Shown here piece after piece: positions 9,701-20,691 of a stretch of DNA of 64,000 nt. The position numbers and the translations under genes are program-made. Positions within the stretch are counted from its first letter, which is position 1. The number at the start of each line of letters is the position of its first letter. Source of the DNA: Aurelia coerulea (lineage: Eukaryota > Cnidaria > Scyphozoa > Semaeostomeae > Ulmaridae); contig CM076947.1 of assembly GCA_039566865.1 (NCBI GenBank), forward strand, positions 9,741,501-9,805,500. Direction: 5' to 3'. The notes below the pieces were generated by a model. That model saw only the letters and a list, made by a program, of their open reading frames with translations. It was not told where the DNA came from and did not search any database.

Positions 9701-11777
9701 ATCTATTCTGAGTAGATAAAGATTGTAGATCTACTCCGAGTAGATAACTGTATCTATTCCGGGTAGTTAACTATATCTATTCCGAGTAGATAAAGATGAT
9801 ATATCTACTAGGAGTAGATAACCATATATCTATTCTGAGTAGATAAAAATTCTATATCTACTTGGAGTAGATAGCTTTATCTATTCTGAGTAGATAAAAA
9901 TTCTATATAGAGTTGGAGTAGATACCTATATCTATCCTGAGTAGATAAAGATGCTAATCTACTTGGAGTAGATAACTATATCTATTCTGAGTATATAAAG
10001 ATTCTATATCTACTAGGAGTAGATAACTATATATCTATTCTGAGTAGATAAAGATTGTATATCTACTAGGAGTAGATAACTATATATCTATTCTGAGTAG
10101 ATAAAGATTGTATATCTACTCCGAGTAGATAACTATATCTATTCTGAGTAGATAAAGATTGTATATCTAGGAGTATATAACTGTATCTGTTGTATTTTTC
10201 CAGTTCATGAAGACAAGGCAAGAGGCCAAAGCGACCAACCTGTCAAAAATCCTGTCCACATTGCCTCCAACGACCACCAAGTAAAAAAAATTGATGATGA
10301 GCAGGTCGTTATGAGTATCCATGGCTTGCTCACATTAAAAGATGACAAACGTAATACCTCAAGGTTTGACATAACAGCAGGGGAAATTCGACGTAGAACG
10401 AATGCCCCAGAGTGCCTCCCTAGGACAAGCTTAAAGGAATTCATGAGGGTAGGAAGAAGCAGTGAGAAAGCGGAGGAAATTCTACGTGATTGTGTGACGC
10501 AGAATGGATCGAAAAGAAGCTCAAAGATGTCCTTGTTTTCAAAACTATGCGAGGGAGAAGCTGCTGCTTTGGCGAAGAGTGTCAGGGAGATAAATTTGAA
10601 GCACTTCCCAACAGTGGAAGTTGCAGCCACCTTTGCAAAGGGGAGTATGTCCTCTGTGCCTAGTGGTGATCACAAGGTACAGTGCGACGAAACAATGCAT
10701 GAAGTTGAGAAATCTCGGTAAGTTCTACTTGATTTTATACTTGTCGTCGTCTTTAGTTTCCTAAACTCAGGATGAACTGAAGTGTCAGTATGGGATACAC
10801 GCCCATAGTCTAGATAAGCAGCGTTTTAGCAAGATGTTTTTGACTTCGTAGTCAGGACGGAGCTAGCCTACGTTGATGGGGCAATTTAAGGGCATTGAGT
10901 CATAATAAATTAGACCGGCTTTGCCGTGTATCATACTAAATACCGCTAATTATTTCGAAACTAGCTGTTAACGAAGTCAAAGGGAATGCTGCTATGTTGA
11001 CTGCAATAAGGTCCAGGTTAGGTCACACAAATCCACAAATAAATCAAAATTTGCATGAGATGAATACCACTAATTATTTCGAAATAAACTTGCCGGTCTT
11101 TTGAAGTGAGCACACATGTCAAATTCAACTAAATACATGGCGCAGCTAAAAACACTTAAGCTAGATGGGTGTGTCAATTCATAATTTATGCTGCCACACT
11201 GTCATGAATATAATTGGCAAGGTATCATAATGAAATCAACCCCAAATAAACTAACTGCCCTACAAATTACAAATCCTCTTTGCCTTTGGTTCATGCTGCC
11301 TTGTGCGAATCATGGTGTCAGATCACCTTCAATATAGAAATTAATGAAATTAATTTGGGTTGCTTTATAAATCCGATGAGATCAGCGAGGATGTGCTTCT
11401 AACGATTTGTTCTTTCAAATGGTTAAATTATGTCTCCATTCAGGTCAGTGCTGCAAAAATTGAAGATCGAGATTGCAAGCAGTGACATGCCTCACTACGA
11501 GAGAATTACGCATGGTTCTGGGAAAGAAAATATTCTAGCATGCATAAGTTTGCTAGATAATATTTTAGAAAATTCACGGCACTGCCTGAGTTTTCCACAC
11601 CCAGCATTGATGCGAAATTGCGTTTGTGGAAGTAGAAAATTCATTACATCGAAAGATTCAATGATTGTTTGTCAGTTCATTGGGAATGGTTCAGAACATG
11701 ATATTCCTGTGTTAGTGGATGATGCTGTTAGTTTTGCTGACTCTGCAAAGTGGCGACCGTTCATACTGGAGAACTAA
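6708..11777 (+). CDS. AP-2 (TFAP2)-like DNA-binding protein, seven exons
   Basis: Seven exons join without a single frame break: 6708-6912, 7604-7648, 8094-8168, 8575-8607, 8966-9007, 10204-10717 and 11444-11777 (stop). All introns are GT-AG; the first five are phase 1 and the last phase 2. The total is 415 aa. Residues about 187-350 match the TFAP2 DNA-binding/helix-span-helix dimerisation domain: DITAGEIRRRTNAPECL parallels the family's VTVGEVQRRLSPPECL, SLFSKLCEGEAAALAKS parallels LLTSLVEGEAVHLAR, and HYERITHGSGKEN parallels HFNLISHGFGSP. Residues 1-180 are unlike known AP-2 activation regions, and I see no PY motif. The tail (355-415) has a CVCGSRKF patch of unknown role. AP-2 proteins bind GCC-type palindromes as dimers in the nucleus; this copy presumably binds DNA, with unknown target. 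It lies inside a transposon with identical terminal repeats, so it is probably a captured or transposon-resident gene. Start choice: first ATG after the acceptor at 6702; an upstream coding exon is not excluded. Confidence 0.8.
7690..7853. repeat. Foldback (hairpin) in the intron between exons 2 and 3 of the AP-2-like gene
   Basis: Arms of about 70 nt (7690-7763 and 7781-7853) are nearly perfect inverse complements, containing TCACACTCTGATGA-type and CCTCAGTGTGCTAAATATC motifs around a short loop. The outer half is related in sequence to the foldback at 5657-5840, so both are probably copies of one small foldback element. Confidence 0.7.
9116..10192 (+). repeat. Left palindromic repeat array (~50-bp period, ~21 units) in an AP-2-like gene intron
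   Basis: A tandem array in the intron between exon 5 (ends 9007) and exon 6 (starts 10204). Units read roughly GAGTAGATAACTATATCTATTCT then GAGTAGATAAAGATTGTAT and centre on the palindrome ATCTACTCCGAGTAGAT (also with AG, TG or GG centres). The unit sequence drifts between copies while the ATCTACT/AGTAGAT half-sites stay conserved. The same unit in reverse complement makes the right array at 16690-19045, and variants occur in the terminal inverted repeats. This is consistent with clustered protein-binding sites (inference). Confidence 0.9.
10718..11443 (+). other. Last intron of the AP-2-like gene
   Basis: GT-AG intron between the main AP-2 domain exon and the final exon. I see no genes or strong repeats in it. 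Confidence 0.6.
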
Positions 11778-12749
11778 AGACAATGGAAAACAAGCAAAGT
11801 GAAATCTGGAACGCTCCTTAAAGTATCGAGATGCTTAACACTAATTAAAATATGATCAAAAATGAAAGCATGAACAGCGCTTCTGCCAATGAAATAGGTT
11901 TACACTAATGAAGCACCATGACTCCATCCAGCAAAACTACCAGGGACTTTACCTGGAAAAAATCTTGATTGGTATTAGGTTACTTTTGGATTCTACCAGG
12001 TGCGCAAAAAAATAATGTACTTTTGACAGGACACGATGAATCCTACTCTGGACTCACGTTGAAGATCCATTTGAGAGTAGGGGAGACAGGGGACAATTGT
12101 AACACGGATGCCTACTTTATGATCTATTTCTGATTTCTTGAAATTTTTAAGCTTGCTAACTGCCCAAAGCGATCGAAAAACAGCAATCAAGTTTTCTACA
12201 GACTGGACTTGGCAGAATAATCAGAGTATTCTCCTCCAAATGACTAGGGAATTTGGAATTGAACTATGGCACGTTTGGTGATTGCTCATGTTTGGTACAG
12301 TGCAAATGTTAGCAATACAAAGACGTTCAATATTTTCGTAATTTCTTTGAAACGATACTAGCTACTTTAATTTGTGCATTTAAAGAATGTTTGCACCAGG
12401 TCTTTGGATCAAAAAGTCCTAAATCTACATGGATATTTGAATTTTTTCAATTCCCTAAATCCACAAACTTTAGCAGCCAGCAAGCATCATTTCAAAGAAA
12501 TAATGAAAAAACTGAACGTTTTTGTATTGAAAACAGTGATACCAAACTTGTGCAAGAATCAAACGCCCGCTCGTGCGACCTGGTTGATGGGAGTTGAAGA
12601 CTTTAAGAGAGTTTTTAAAAATTAATGTGATCAGATATTCAAAAATATTTAGACTGCAGACGTATAAACTTTGTTATTTTCAGTGTGATTGAAATCTATG
12701 ACTCTTGAGGCTGTTAATATTGACTGTTCTTGATAAATGCATCATCTTA
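11778..12749. other. 3' flank of the AP-2-like gene; nothing recognised
   Basis: AT-rich sequence between the AP-2-like stop codon and a MITE. Short open frames (for example 12374-12625) show no family resemblance. I saw no canonical AATAAA close to the stop. Confidence 0.4.
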
Positions 12750-13242
12750 GACTACCCTCACATGAGAAAACTCAGACCGATCTGAGTTCAGATCGGTTTG
12801 AAGTTTGGCTGTATCTGCCAATTTGCCTCCCCCTCACATGAAAATTCTCAGATTGGTTAGAGTTCACCTCACATGCACATGCCCATTTCACAAACGTTTC
12901 CTGAATACAAACAATGCGTACGTTTCCCTGACAATCAGAACAATTATGATTGCATTGTTGAAGATTTATCTTGATTGTTTTGATTACCAAAGGAACACAA
13001 GGAATGTCACTCACACTTGTTTTGAAAATTCATTTCACCCTGAAAAAAAAAGCTTCTGCTCACATGAAAATTTCACCTGAAAACTCAGACCGACGTGAGA
13101 AACCGAAACGAGTTTCAGGTCGACCTGAGTTTCATTTAGCCTGCGTCTGTAAGAACTCCAAGGGCTTCGACCGCATACCAAAATGAGTTTGAAACTGATC
13201 TGAAACTCAGACCGGTCCGAGTTTGCTCATGTGAGGGTAGTC
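12750..13242. mobile_element. Harbinger-type MITE (TTA target duplication)
   Basis: The ends are inverted repeats beginning GACTACCCTCACATGAG and ending CTCATGTGAGGGTAGTC. A 3-bp TTA flanks each side (12747-12749 and 13243-13245), as expected for PIF/Harbinger insertions. The interior repeatedly uses CTCAGACCGATCTGAG-like and TCAGGT palindromes. It has no coding capacity and sits between the 3' ends of the two convergent genes of the 18-kb element. Confidence 0.8.
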
Positions 13243-13245
13243 TTA

Positions 13246-13755
13246 TAAGAACATGGAAAGAAATTCGCCTGCTTTGGCCCTTATCTTTGGGTGCCTTTAT
13301 TCAAAAGATCAGTCGTTAGTTTCTCATTTTCTTGTTCTTGTTTGCTTGGCGTTACTGCATCGGTACGACTTTGGATCTGTAATTGAAGTATAACAGATCT
13401 GCCTGCAGTTTACAGCCTAATTCGTAGCACTTAAGTTTATGCTATCGGTACAAAACCTTGTTTTGGGGGCATTGTAAACAATGCTCGCTCTAGAACAGTA
13501 GCAACTTTGTTATGGATCAAAGCTCTAACAGTACACTTTAACCCTAGTCTACCTCAATAGAAACTACAGGCTGATTCTGTGTCTAATTTTTTAAAGTTAC
13601 AGTAAACGTTTGTAGGCTAAAACGCCTGAACGCAATGATCTCAACTCCAAAATTCATATCTCTTAAAGGAATTGATAGATTTTAGTGGCGGATTTTTTTA
13701 CTGTTTGTAACTTGCATCATAGCGGACTTCAACATTATTCCTTGATAAGGTCAGA
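13246..13755. other. Spacer, 3' flank of the transposase gene
   Basis: No coding signal. A stretch around 13600-13660 (AAACGTTTGTAGGC) recurs near 15720-15745 in the transposase intron, so it is probably a short dispersed repeat. Confidence 0.35.
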
Positions 13756-15309
13756 TCAGGTAGATTGGAAAAATGTAATCAGCTCTGTGCGGCACGTGTG
13801 TGCATTTTCAGGCACAAAATTATACAGCTGTCCTAGCCTTTCCATAATGCCATTGATATAAAGAATTTGCAGGCTTCTCACTCTTGGAAAACAAGTTGTT
13901 CTTTCCTTTTGAAGTTTAAGGAACTCGTGTATATTAACTGGTACCTTCAAATTTTTACCAATTGAAATCACTTCCTGTGAAATTCTTTTGTTACTGCCAT
14001 AGATCTGGTGCCCCTTTCTTCTTTTCCTAGTTGTAGCCCTGCTCGATACTTTAACAAACCCAGATTCTGTGCACGCCGTTTTGAGAGACTTTCTCCTTGA
14101 CTGTGATTTCACTTTTGGATCTCTTTTAATAACCTCCGATGTCCTACAAATCCGCTTAACTTTACACATTTTGGCCTTATGCTCTCGGTTAGGATTCAGC
14201 ACATGCATTTTCCGCTTCTTGGTTTGCCCAACAAACTTGCCAAAGACTAAGTCATATGCCTTTGTGACGAGTGCACTTGCTGGACTAGTAATTGGGTAGC
14301 ATTTTGCATGATCAAGTAATCTTCGCAGTTTTTCTTCAATGCTTACTTCATTCTCCACAAAGTTAGCCTCTCCAGCAGTAAATGCTTGGTCTGGCACATC
14401 ATCGGTAACTTGCTGGAAAGATCTTGCAGATTCTTCATCATCTTCAAGTGGAGAAGCAGATTCTATCAAACTCAAGGCAGTCGGTGCAACAGATTTGATA
14501 ACGTCGATGCAAGCGCACTCACCGAAATGGGCAAAGTGGTTGCATGTACATAAATTTGAAGTTATCTTCACAAGGTAAGTCTGACCTGACCCTGGACACG
14601 TTACTTCGTACTCATCAATGGAATTCTCTACAGGTTTGTATAGCCTGTGATCCAGTATCGTTTGCTTCATTTCCAATTTAAGAAACTCCTTATTAGGGAC
14701 CCTTAACGGATCATCTACACTGATAAGAAACAACAAATGAAGATGTTTGCACATCCGTCCACCACTCTGGTTATAAGCGCAACTACAAAACTGCTCTGCT
14801 GGAACGGTTATGTAAACCACATCGCCATATTCACTTGGAACATGATAAGCACCACCATTTACCTTCTTGATTTTAAGGAGCCAACCCTTCGCAAGGAGGT
14901 GTTTCGCTTTTTGTTCAATATGATTAGAAGTTTCGTGTCTTCTACTTCTTATCCTACCTGCGTGAAGCAAATTCTCTTTGGCAACGAAGTAATTACAAAC
15001 ATCACCAAGAAGCACTAGAACTAGACGATCTACTCTTCGATTTTGATTCATTCCCAGAAATTGTTATTGATACGAAGAAAGAATCTACAATTGAATAAAA
15101 TACCATTATACAAATAAACCTCCTATTTTTACTGGAAGGTCACTCAAATAAATTGAATCCACTCCACTTCAAAAATCATTTACCAGAAAGAATTGTATTC
15201 CGCAGACCTTTCCGAATTTGTTTCTGCCACATGTCGTGACGAGATAACATGAGTATCTTAATATGAATATTCAGTAAAGAAGGACATATCGTGGAATAGC
15301 GAATTTCTC

Positions 15310-15372
15310 CTTGCATGACAGTTCTACCGGATGAGTCAACGAAACGAATTCCTGTTTGAAAGGTCACGGCTA
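15310..15372 (+). repeat. Fragment of a CCGGGTG-ended MITE
   Basis: Reads CCGGATGAGTCAACG then CCTGTTTGAAAGGTCAC, matching the left end of the MITE at 19282-19903. Only one end is present; it lies in the intron between transposase exons 4 and 5. Confidence 0.6.
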
Positions 15373-16143
15373 TAGTTCAATGGTAGTCTGGAAATGTCAC
15401 AACGGGAGTAGAGTTTAATAAGAAAAAGAAGACGAAACTAAGCTACATTTGTGTGAATTAACAAAGCATTGGTTCTTCTTGGCATATGCATAATAATCTG
15501 AATAACTAATCTCGGATCTACACACCTTTCAGCAAGGTTATTAGTTTCTGCTTCCTCGTGATAAAATTTACGACCATAGTCAGCCCACATTTCACTGATG
15601 GCTATCCAATTTTCCTCGAGATAAACTCTAATATTTTCTTGTTTGATGTCTTCAAGAAATTCTGCACTTCTGATACTAAATTCTTCTTCCTACGAGAGGA
15701 GAATGTACATTCATCTTCAAGGTTACGCTAAACGTTTGTAGGCCAAAAATGTCGATTTTCGGATTCCCTCAAATCTCAACAGCCCAACCTTTAAGAAACC
15801 CAAACATACTAAGTTTGGAAGTAACAGCAATGTTGAAAAGGGAGGAATCTTGATTAAAAGAAAGAAACTACAATCTTTCAAACAAAGTTCTAAAATATTA
15901 ATCCTACTTTTTGTTTACTATTAAGCGGCTTGAGTGCTTGAAAACAAATATCAAACCACACGATGTGTATCAATTCCTTTGTCTAAATGGGTAAATCACC
16001 TTTTAAGCCTAAATGGCTTAACTCGGATTACGCTTGGCTTAGGTGATCCCGATGTGTACAGTTGCAAGTGCAATGAATAAAATGTTCCTTTCTCAGGACT
16101 CACAGATCCACGAGGTAGATACGAAAAAGCTATGTTTTGACCA

Positions 16144-16377
16144 CAGGTTACAGCGTATGACTGTAGAATTGATAAAGTAATTGTTATATACAACCTTCGT
16201 TCTTTTTCTTATCGTCATTCTTTTCTCTGTTATGATGCCAAAATTAGGCATATCAGTCAACCAAATGGAGATGAGAAGACATCATAACAGAGAGAAGAGA
16301 AGAACGAGGATAAGAAAGAGAACGAAGGTTGTATATAACAATTACTTTATCAGTTCTACAATCATACGCTGTAACTT
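16144..16377. repeat. Foldback in a transposase intron
   Basis: Inverted arms of about 90 nt (16144-16237 and 16282-16377), sharing CAGCGTATGA...AGAATTGATAAAG and ACAACCTTCGTTCT in opposite orientation, separated by a loop of about 45 nt. It is non-coding and probably a small foldback element. Confidence 0.75.
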
Positions 16378-16689
16378 GTGGTATAACATTAGATCTAAGC
16401 TTCTTGCTTTCAGCAAATATGGGATCGCTCCCGTGAAGCAAATTCTCTATGGTACGAATTGATTACGAGAATCATAACTTTAAGATCAAATAAAGAAATT
16501 AAAGCTACTCAGATTATCAAATAAAGAAATTAAAGCAATTTGCAAGGTCTTACCGTTGAAAGAAGTTTAAGCTTCCTTAGCTGGTCAATGATTTCTAGTC
16601 TCTTCTTCACATGCTTGGGCCCACCGATTCCACTTTCAGCTTTACATAGCCAGCGATAGATCGCCTGCAATAGATTTATAAGGATGGCT

Positions 16690-19045
16690 AGCTATCTACT
16701 CCTAGTAGATATAGAATCTTTATCTAAGCAGATCAGAATTGATATAGTTATCTACTCCAAGTAGATTAGCATCTTTTTCTACTCAGGATAGATATAGTTA
16801 TCTACTCGGAGTAGATATACAATCTTTATCTGCTAAGAATAGATATTTCTCCGAGTAGATATACAATCTATATCCACACAGAATAGATATAGTTATCTAC
16901 TCCAAGTGGATACAGAAGTTTTATCTACTCAGAATAGATATATAGTTATCTACTCCGAGTAGATATACAATCTTTATCTACTCAGAATAGACATAGTTAT
17001 CTTCTCCTGGTAGATATAGAATCTTTATCCACACAGAATAGATATAGTTATCTACTCTAAGTAGATTAGCATCTTTATCTACTCAGAATAGATATATAAG
17101 TTATCTACTCCGAGTAGACATACAATCTTTATCTATTCAGAATAGACATATAGTTATCTACTCGGAATAGATATAGTTATCTACTCCAAGTAGATTAGCA
17201 TCTTTATCTACTCAGGATAGATATAGTTATCTACTCCAAGTAGATATAGAATTTTTATCTACTCAGAATAGATATATAAGTTATCTACTCCGAGTAGATA
17301 TACAATCTTTATCTATTCAGAATAGACATATAGTTATCTACTCGGAATAGATACAGTTATCTACTCGGAGTAGATATACAATCTTTATCTACTCAGGATA
17401 GATATAGTTATCTACTGCAAGTACCGGGTGTCTCAGAAAAAAGTACCCCCTTTTGACTGTAAATAGGAACCAAGCAATAAGATATCATTGCTCCCCGACT
17501 TCACAGCTAAATTCATTAATGTTCAACTTAGATGCACGTACCTTGCATTTAGAAATCATCCATCAAACACCGGAGATACTGGTTCGCAAAGTCAAAATTT
17601 ACAGTGCACCCAAAACCAGAGGTTTTAAAAAAGGGCCTAGTCATGATTTGTATCCAGGACATTTTCCAAAGTACCTGTAGACTTTAAGCTTCCGTTTTTT
17701 GCTTTTGAAAAGAATAAAAGATGCATGGACATGGCGCTGATTAAATAAATATAGTAAAAATGTGGTAAGAATGATAAAGTCGTGCCACATCTCCAAAATA
17801 AGCGTGCATGTGCTCCTTTTCCTCTTCTTTAATACAACACACTTGGGACCAAATGCAATGCAAGGACCGTTTCTTCAAAAGAAAAGTCACTTCAAGAACA
17901 ATTGAAGTAATTCAAGGTATAAATCTTTTCAAAAATAAAAAGTAAAGGTCAAAGTCGAAAATTTGTTTGCAAAATGCCTGTTTGTTGTCAAATTATGGCT
18001 AGGCCATTTCTCAAAACCTCTGGTTTCAGGTGCACTCCAAATTTTCACCTTGTGAACTCATATTTCCGGTGTTTGGTGGTCGATTTCCAAATGCAAGGTA
18101 TGTGTATTTAAGTTGAAGACCAACAAATGTAGCCATGAATTCAAAAAGTCCCGAAATGTTATCGTTTTGTTGCCTTGTTGAGTCAAAAGGGGGTACTTTT
18201 TTTTGAGACACCCGGTAGATATAGAATTTTTATCTACTCAGAATAGATATATAAGTTATCTACTCCGAGTAGATTTACAATCTTTATCTATTCAGAACAG
18301 ACATATAGTTATCTACTCGGAATAGATACAGTTATCTACTCGGAGTAGATATACAATCTTTATCTACTCAGGATAGATATATAGTTATCTACTGCAAGTA
18401 GATATAGAATTTTATCTACTCAGAATAGATCTATAAGTTATCTATTCCGAATAGATATAGAATCTTTATCTACTCAGAATAGATGTAGTTATCTACTCAT
18501 AGTAGATATAGAATCTTTATCTACTCAGAATAGATATATAGTTATCTACTGCAAGTAGAAATATAATTTTTATCTACTCAGAATAGATATATAAGTTATC
18601 TTCTACTCCGAGTAGATATACAATCTTTATCTACTCAGAATAGACATATAGTTATCTACTCGGAATAGATACAGTTATCTACTCGGAGTAGATATACAAT
18701 CTTTATCTACTCAGGATAGATATAGTTATCTACTCCAAGTAGATATAGAATTTTTATCTACTCAGAATAGATCTTTAAGTTATCTATTCCGAATAGATAT
18801 AGAATCTTTATCTACTCGGAATAGATATAGTTATCTTCTCCTGGTAGATATAGAATCTTTATCCACACAGAATAGATATAGTTATCTACTCAGAATAGAT
18901 ACAGTTATCTACTCGGAGTAGATATACAATCTTTATCTACTCAGAATTGATATAGTTATCTATACGCCTGGTAGATTAGCATCTTTATCTAATCAGGATA
19001 GATATAACTTGCTACTCAGAACAGATATACCTACTGTATACTCTA
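16690..19045 (-). repeat. Right palindromic repeat array (~50-bp period, ~31 units) in a transposase intron
   Basis: Units are the reverse complement of the left array (GGAGTAGATATACAATC, TTTATCTACTCAGAATAG, ATATAGTTATCTACT). It lies in the intron between transposase exons 2 and 3 and is interrupted by a 792-bp MITE at 17424-18215, leaving about 1.55 kb of repeats. The ATCTACTC/GAGTAGAT palindrome is the most constant part. Distance to the right end is about 4.3-6.6 kb, similar to the left array's distance from the left end. Confidence 0.9.
17424..18215. mobile_element. Palindromic CCGGGTG MITE inserted in the right array
   Basis: Ends CCGGGTGTCTCA and TGAGACACCCGG, flanked by TA on both sides (17422-17423, 18216-18217). 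Long arms pair: for example AGTACCCCCTTTTGACT near the left end is mirrored near the right end, and AAAACCAGAGGTTTT-type sequence occurs in both halves. Removing it restores a normal array unit (CTACTGCAAG-TA-GATATAGAA), so it inserted after the array formed. Confidence 0.85.
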
Positions 19046-19281
19046 TTCTACTCTACTCTACTCTTTTCACATCAACACTGCCCCTTACCTCTGAATTCTT
19101 AAAATTTGTGGATAAAGAAAAAACAGGCACTTAACAATAAATAACTGATCTGTATAGAAAACCTTAAATGTAATAAAATAGATATACCCAATGTAGTCAA
19201 GAAAAACACATTTACAATTTAAACGTTTCAGCATAAGCCTTCATCAGAAATGAATTTTCAAAATTAGGAGCATAAAATATA

Positions 19282-19903
19282 CCGGGTGAGTCAAAAAGAA
19301 TCCCTGTTTGAAAGACCACAGATCTCTCGATATCAAGACAATAATGTTGGCAAAATATGTCATTAAATAGTCAACATGTTCAAATATATCCTAATTTTAC
19401 CAGCCTGATATTGGCCAGTCCATTCTGAAATATTAAGAGCTTTTTTTAGAAAGCCCCTCCAAGAAACTTCCAAAAATTGCATAAAATCACGACCAAATAT
19501 CTTGCATGTCAGTGCCTTATAGCAATGACTTGTACATGCTTTGGCACGTTTTATCCTTCTGTGAGATGAAAATGTCATCCCTGGGGCAAAACAACATTAT
19601 TCCAGACAATTTCATCTTCCCAAGAGGATAAAACATGTTAGAACGACTTGAACTCATTGAGATATGGCAGATAGTTTGGGAAATTTTGGTTGCCATTTTG
19701 AGCCTGTTCTGAAGATTTCTCAAAAGGGCTTTCTAGAGAAAATCCCTCATAATTTCAGAATGGAGTGGCTGATTTCAATCAGGTAATTGTTGAGGACCAT
19801 TTGAACATGTCCGCTCTTAAATGGTTTATTCCCAATATCATCATCTTGGTATTCAGGTACTGGTGATTTTTCAAACAGGGATCCTTTCCATTGACTCACC
19901 TGG
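19282..19903. mobile_element. CCGGGTG MITE with TA duplication
   Basis: Left end CCGGGTGAGTCAAAAAG, right end TTGACTCACCTGG, flanked by TA. Partly palindromic arms include CCCTGTTTGAAA / TTTCAAACAGGG. It lies in the transposase intron between exons 2 and 3. Confidence 0.75.
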
Positions 19904-20068
19904 TATATTGTTGTAATTCCAGAGTTTTGATGGATTGATATCATGTAATAGTAGAAATGCAGTTATTTTACCTGAGTGACATGAAACCAACATAAAAGGA
20001 TCCTAGAATGCTTGAAGGTCATTCCAATGGCATTCCACTCAGTAACATCTTTATCCACCATGAAAGCT

Positions 20069-20691
20069 CTATAATGAGGGAGAGGAGTTACTAGAATTGT
20101 AGTCAAATGCAGAAGATGTACAATAGGCATCATGTTGCATGTTGTCAACAACACGTCTTCTTATGAGAGATTGGTTTCTAAGAAACTGGTAATAATTGCT
20201 AAAATTTCAAGAAACTCTAGCACTGAGTCTAACAAGTAGTGAGAAAGTTTTAAAATTGAAATTCAAAGATATTATTGGCAAATACGTCACTGAACCCTTA
20301 TTCTAGGTAATACCAACCAGTTTGATAAACTCTGTTTACTCCTGTTGGATATCATTTATGCATTTAAAGAATAAGGAACAAAATTAAGAAACTTTTAGTA
20401 CTAACATGTGAAAATCTTCATGTTGAATTAAAGAACTTTTTATTGATCCAAGTTCTATGAAAAAAACCTGTAGATGATCAGCCTAAATCGCCAACAAAGG
20501 ATGAGGCACATTTGTGACCACTGTATGTCAAGTCTTCATGCTTTAATATCGGCTTTCAGCAGGTTTCTTTAAGAGGTCAGATCACAAAGAGGTCATGAAG
20601 TGAACATCATCACAATTGACATTTTTTGACTCAGTTCATTTCCACAAAATTTCCACAACCATAATACATAAGTAAGAAATGTAATGGATAC
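20069..20691 (-). other. Transposase intron 1
   Basis: Intron between transposase exons 1 and 2. The donor follows CCAAG (GTATCC, a weak match) and the acceptor is CATTATAG. Nothing else is recognised. Confidence 0.55.

Noticed and set aside
9116..10192. Regular ~50-bp repeats resembling a CRISPR array
   Set aside because: Spacers are themselves repeats and vary little, the host is eukaryotic (introns, DIRS, MULE), and no cas genes are present.
14069..14578. Plus-strand frames opposite the SWIM exon
   Set aside because: Shadows of the minus-strand transposase exon, with no domain or splice support.
15176..15367. 63-aa minus-strand frame as a transposase exon
   Set aside because: Its 5' half matches a CCGGGTG MITE end, and it is not needed for phase continuity between exons 4 and 5.
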